Of a DNA stretch of 7,245 nt, positions 6,299-7,245 are shown in pieces (within the stretch, counting starts at the first letter, position 1; the number at the start of each line of letters is the position of its first letter). The position numbers were made by a program, and so were the translations under genes. The DNA comes from Thiotrichaceae bacterium. Its GTDB lineage: Bacteria; Pseudomonadota; Gammaproteobacteria; Thiotrichales; Thiotrichaceae. The notes under the pieces were generated by a model. It made no database searches, was not told the origin of the DNA, and worked only from the letters and a program-made list of their open reading frames with translations. Location: positions 1 through 7,245 of the forward strand of contig JALVDG010000409.1 of assembly GCA_027009095.1 (NCBI GenBank), written 5' to 3'.

Positions 6299-7245
6299 TC
6301 AACGCTGTTTAACACTAATACCGTAAGCCCCTGTGCCATCAGGAGAGTAATGCCTGACTCTCACATAGTATTCGCCAGCACTTAAAATACGCCGTATGCG
6401 CGAGTTAAAACGCGCCCCACTATCATCATCTTGCGCTATCAATAAAGCCTCATCATTAGGTCCAGATAAAGACAAGAAAGTATCAGTAGAACCTGTCGTT
6501 TCTATTGTGTAAGAAGCTCGGCTGGGCACTCTAAAGCGATAGACATCGCTCTCATTTGCTGCCGAGATTGCAGCATTAGTTTCTGCTGCATCCACAATCA
6601 ACTCAGGCAAAGTAGAGCCATTACTAGCTGATGAAGTCACCTGAATAGCATAATCACCAACCGCTGTTGGACTATATAGGCGTACATCAACATAATAAGT
6701 GCCCGCCGAAAGATTCATGGTAATTTTAGCATTTAGATTACTACCACCATCATCATTTTGCGCGATTTGATCTGTCGGATTATTTGGTCCATATAAGGTC
6801 ATAAACGTATCGGAATTACCCGAAGTTTCAATTACCACTTCTCCAAAGCTAGCCACATCAAAGCGATATTTATCTACCTCACCTGCTACTGCAATAAGGC
6901 TTGGAGTGGCAGCGGCATTTAAGGTTAAATCGACCACATTTGGCTCGATAGGAGGCGCAATACCATCATAAACGATACCCAAAGCGTCACTATCAATAAC
7001 ATCAATCGGTCGGCGTTCTATTGATGATACGGGTGTGCTATCCATAATATCATTAAGATTTTGCCCAAATGGACCGCCTGAAACAGGAAGATAACCCTGC
7101 GATGGAAAACGTTGTTGCCACTCATGCCATAGCTTATCCACCATACAATGATGAAAAAAGAAAACAGGGTCATTTGGTGATGTCATGGGCAACATCGAGC
7201 CACCTACCCAGACATGACCTAAATTATGAAACGATAAATTACCTG
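6299..7245 (-). CDS. Tyrosinase, C-terminal part, with two PPC domains (5' end outside window)
   Basis: The frame is open to the window edge, leaving 314 visible residues. The Met codon at 7195 is internal, because the copper-site motif continues upstream of it. The first visible residues carry the CuB site of a type 3 copper oxidase: HNLGH (6-10, HxxxH), VWVGGSM, then SPNDPVFFFHH (22-32) and DKLWHEWQ. This closely resembles Streptomyces-type tyrosinases, which hydroxylate monophenols and oxidise o-diphenols to quinones. CuA lies in the missing N-terminal part. Visible residues about 104-203 and 214-314 are two PPC (bacterial pre-peptidase C-terminal) domains, each with YRFxV, ET.G..DTF, AQ.DD(G/S)G, LSAG.YYV.VR.YSP and a closing Y.I.V strand. 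PPC domains usually occur on secreted enzymes and are often removed in maturation. Activity cannot be judged without CuA. Confidence 0.9.
   Translation of the reverse strand, partial: GNLSFHNLGHVWVGGSMLPMTSPNDPVFFFHHCMVDKLWHEWQQRFPSQGYLPVSGGPFGQNLNDIMDSTPVSSIERRPIDVIDSDALGIVYDGIAPPIEPNVVDLTLNAAATPSLIAVAGEVDKYRFDVASFGEVVIETSGNSDTFMTLYGPNNPTDQIAQNDDGGSNLNAKITMNLSAGTYYVDVRLYSPTAVGDYAIQVTSSASNGSTLPELIVDAAETNAAISAANESDVYRFRVPSRASYTIETTGSTDTFLSLSGPNDEALLIAQDDDSGARFNSRIRRILSAGEYYVRVRHYSPDGTGAYGISVKQR
6302..6604 (-). repeat. Second, C-terminal PPC domain of the tyrosinase
   Basis: Runs from about DVYRFRV to the protein C-terminus (SVKQR). It ends the protein with no GlyGly-CTERM or autotransporter-like tail, so the enzyme is probably released or handled as a soluble exported protein rather than anchored like the large + strand protein. 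Confidence 0.8.
6635..6934 (-). repeat. First PPC domain of the tyrosinase
   Basis: About 100 residues beginning near VDKYRFDV and ending DYAIQV. It aligns along its length with the following domain (6302-6604): DTFMTLYGPN against DTFLSLSGPN, AQNDDGG against AQDDDSG, LSAGTYYVDVRLYSP against LSAGEYYVRVRHYSP. This is a tandem domain pair by duplication. Confidence 0.8.

Noticed and set aside
7193..7195. Met codon as the start of the tyrosinase
   Set aside because: The frame stays open upstream and encodes HNLGHVWVGGS, part of the CuB copper site, so the gene is cut by the window edge and this Met is internal.

Overview
The window is AT-rich DNA carrying two genes on the + strand followed by a convergent, incomplete gene on the - strand. 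All three products look exported. The combination of a GlyGly-CTERM-like C-terminal tail, an OmpA-family porin with a peptidoglycan-binding domain, and a DUF4347 protein with Ig-like repeats points to a Gram-negative bacterium, most likely a low-GC gammaproteobacterium. Genus cannot be fixed from the sequence. No tRNA, rRNA, CRISPR array, transposase or phage gene was seen.

Layout: 1-432 is a non-coding leader with a GC-rich hairpin at its left edge and several short inverted repeats. 433-4911 encodes a 1492-residue surface or secreted protein starting at TTG: signal peptide, DUF4347 domain with a His/Cys pair, an unnamed beta-rich domain, a cadherin-like module, nine tandem Ig-like repeats and a GlyGly-CTERM-type sorting tail. 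4911-5034 is a 124-bp imperfect palindrome resembling a MITE, beginning on the last base of the stop codon. 5075-6202 encodes an OmpA-type protein (signal peptide, beta-barrel, proline-rich linker, OmpA C-terminal domain). 6227-6260 is a strong hairpin terminator shared by the converging genes. 6299-7245 (minus strand, 5' end outside the window) encodes the C-terminal part of a tyrosinase with its CuB copper site and two PPC domains.

How they fit together: all three act outside the cytoplasm. The large protein is probably exported by Sec, carried across the outer membrane (type II secretion is typical for GlyGly-CTERM and PPC proteins) and processed by a rhombosortase. The OmpA protein tethers the outer membrane to peptidoglycan. 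The tyrosinase is a copper oxidase of phenols. Nothing shows that they form one pathway; the first two could be cotranscribed, but the palindrome between them may separate the units. The most notable points are the retained His/Cys pair in the DUF4347 domain, the exact C-x11-C pair in seven consecutive Ig repeats, the A/B repeat-length classes with a segmental duplication, and the palindromic element abutting a stop codon.
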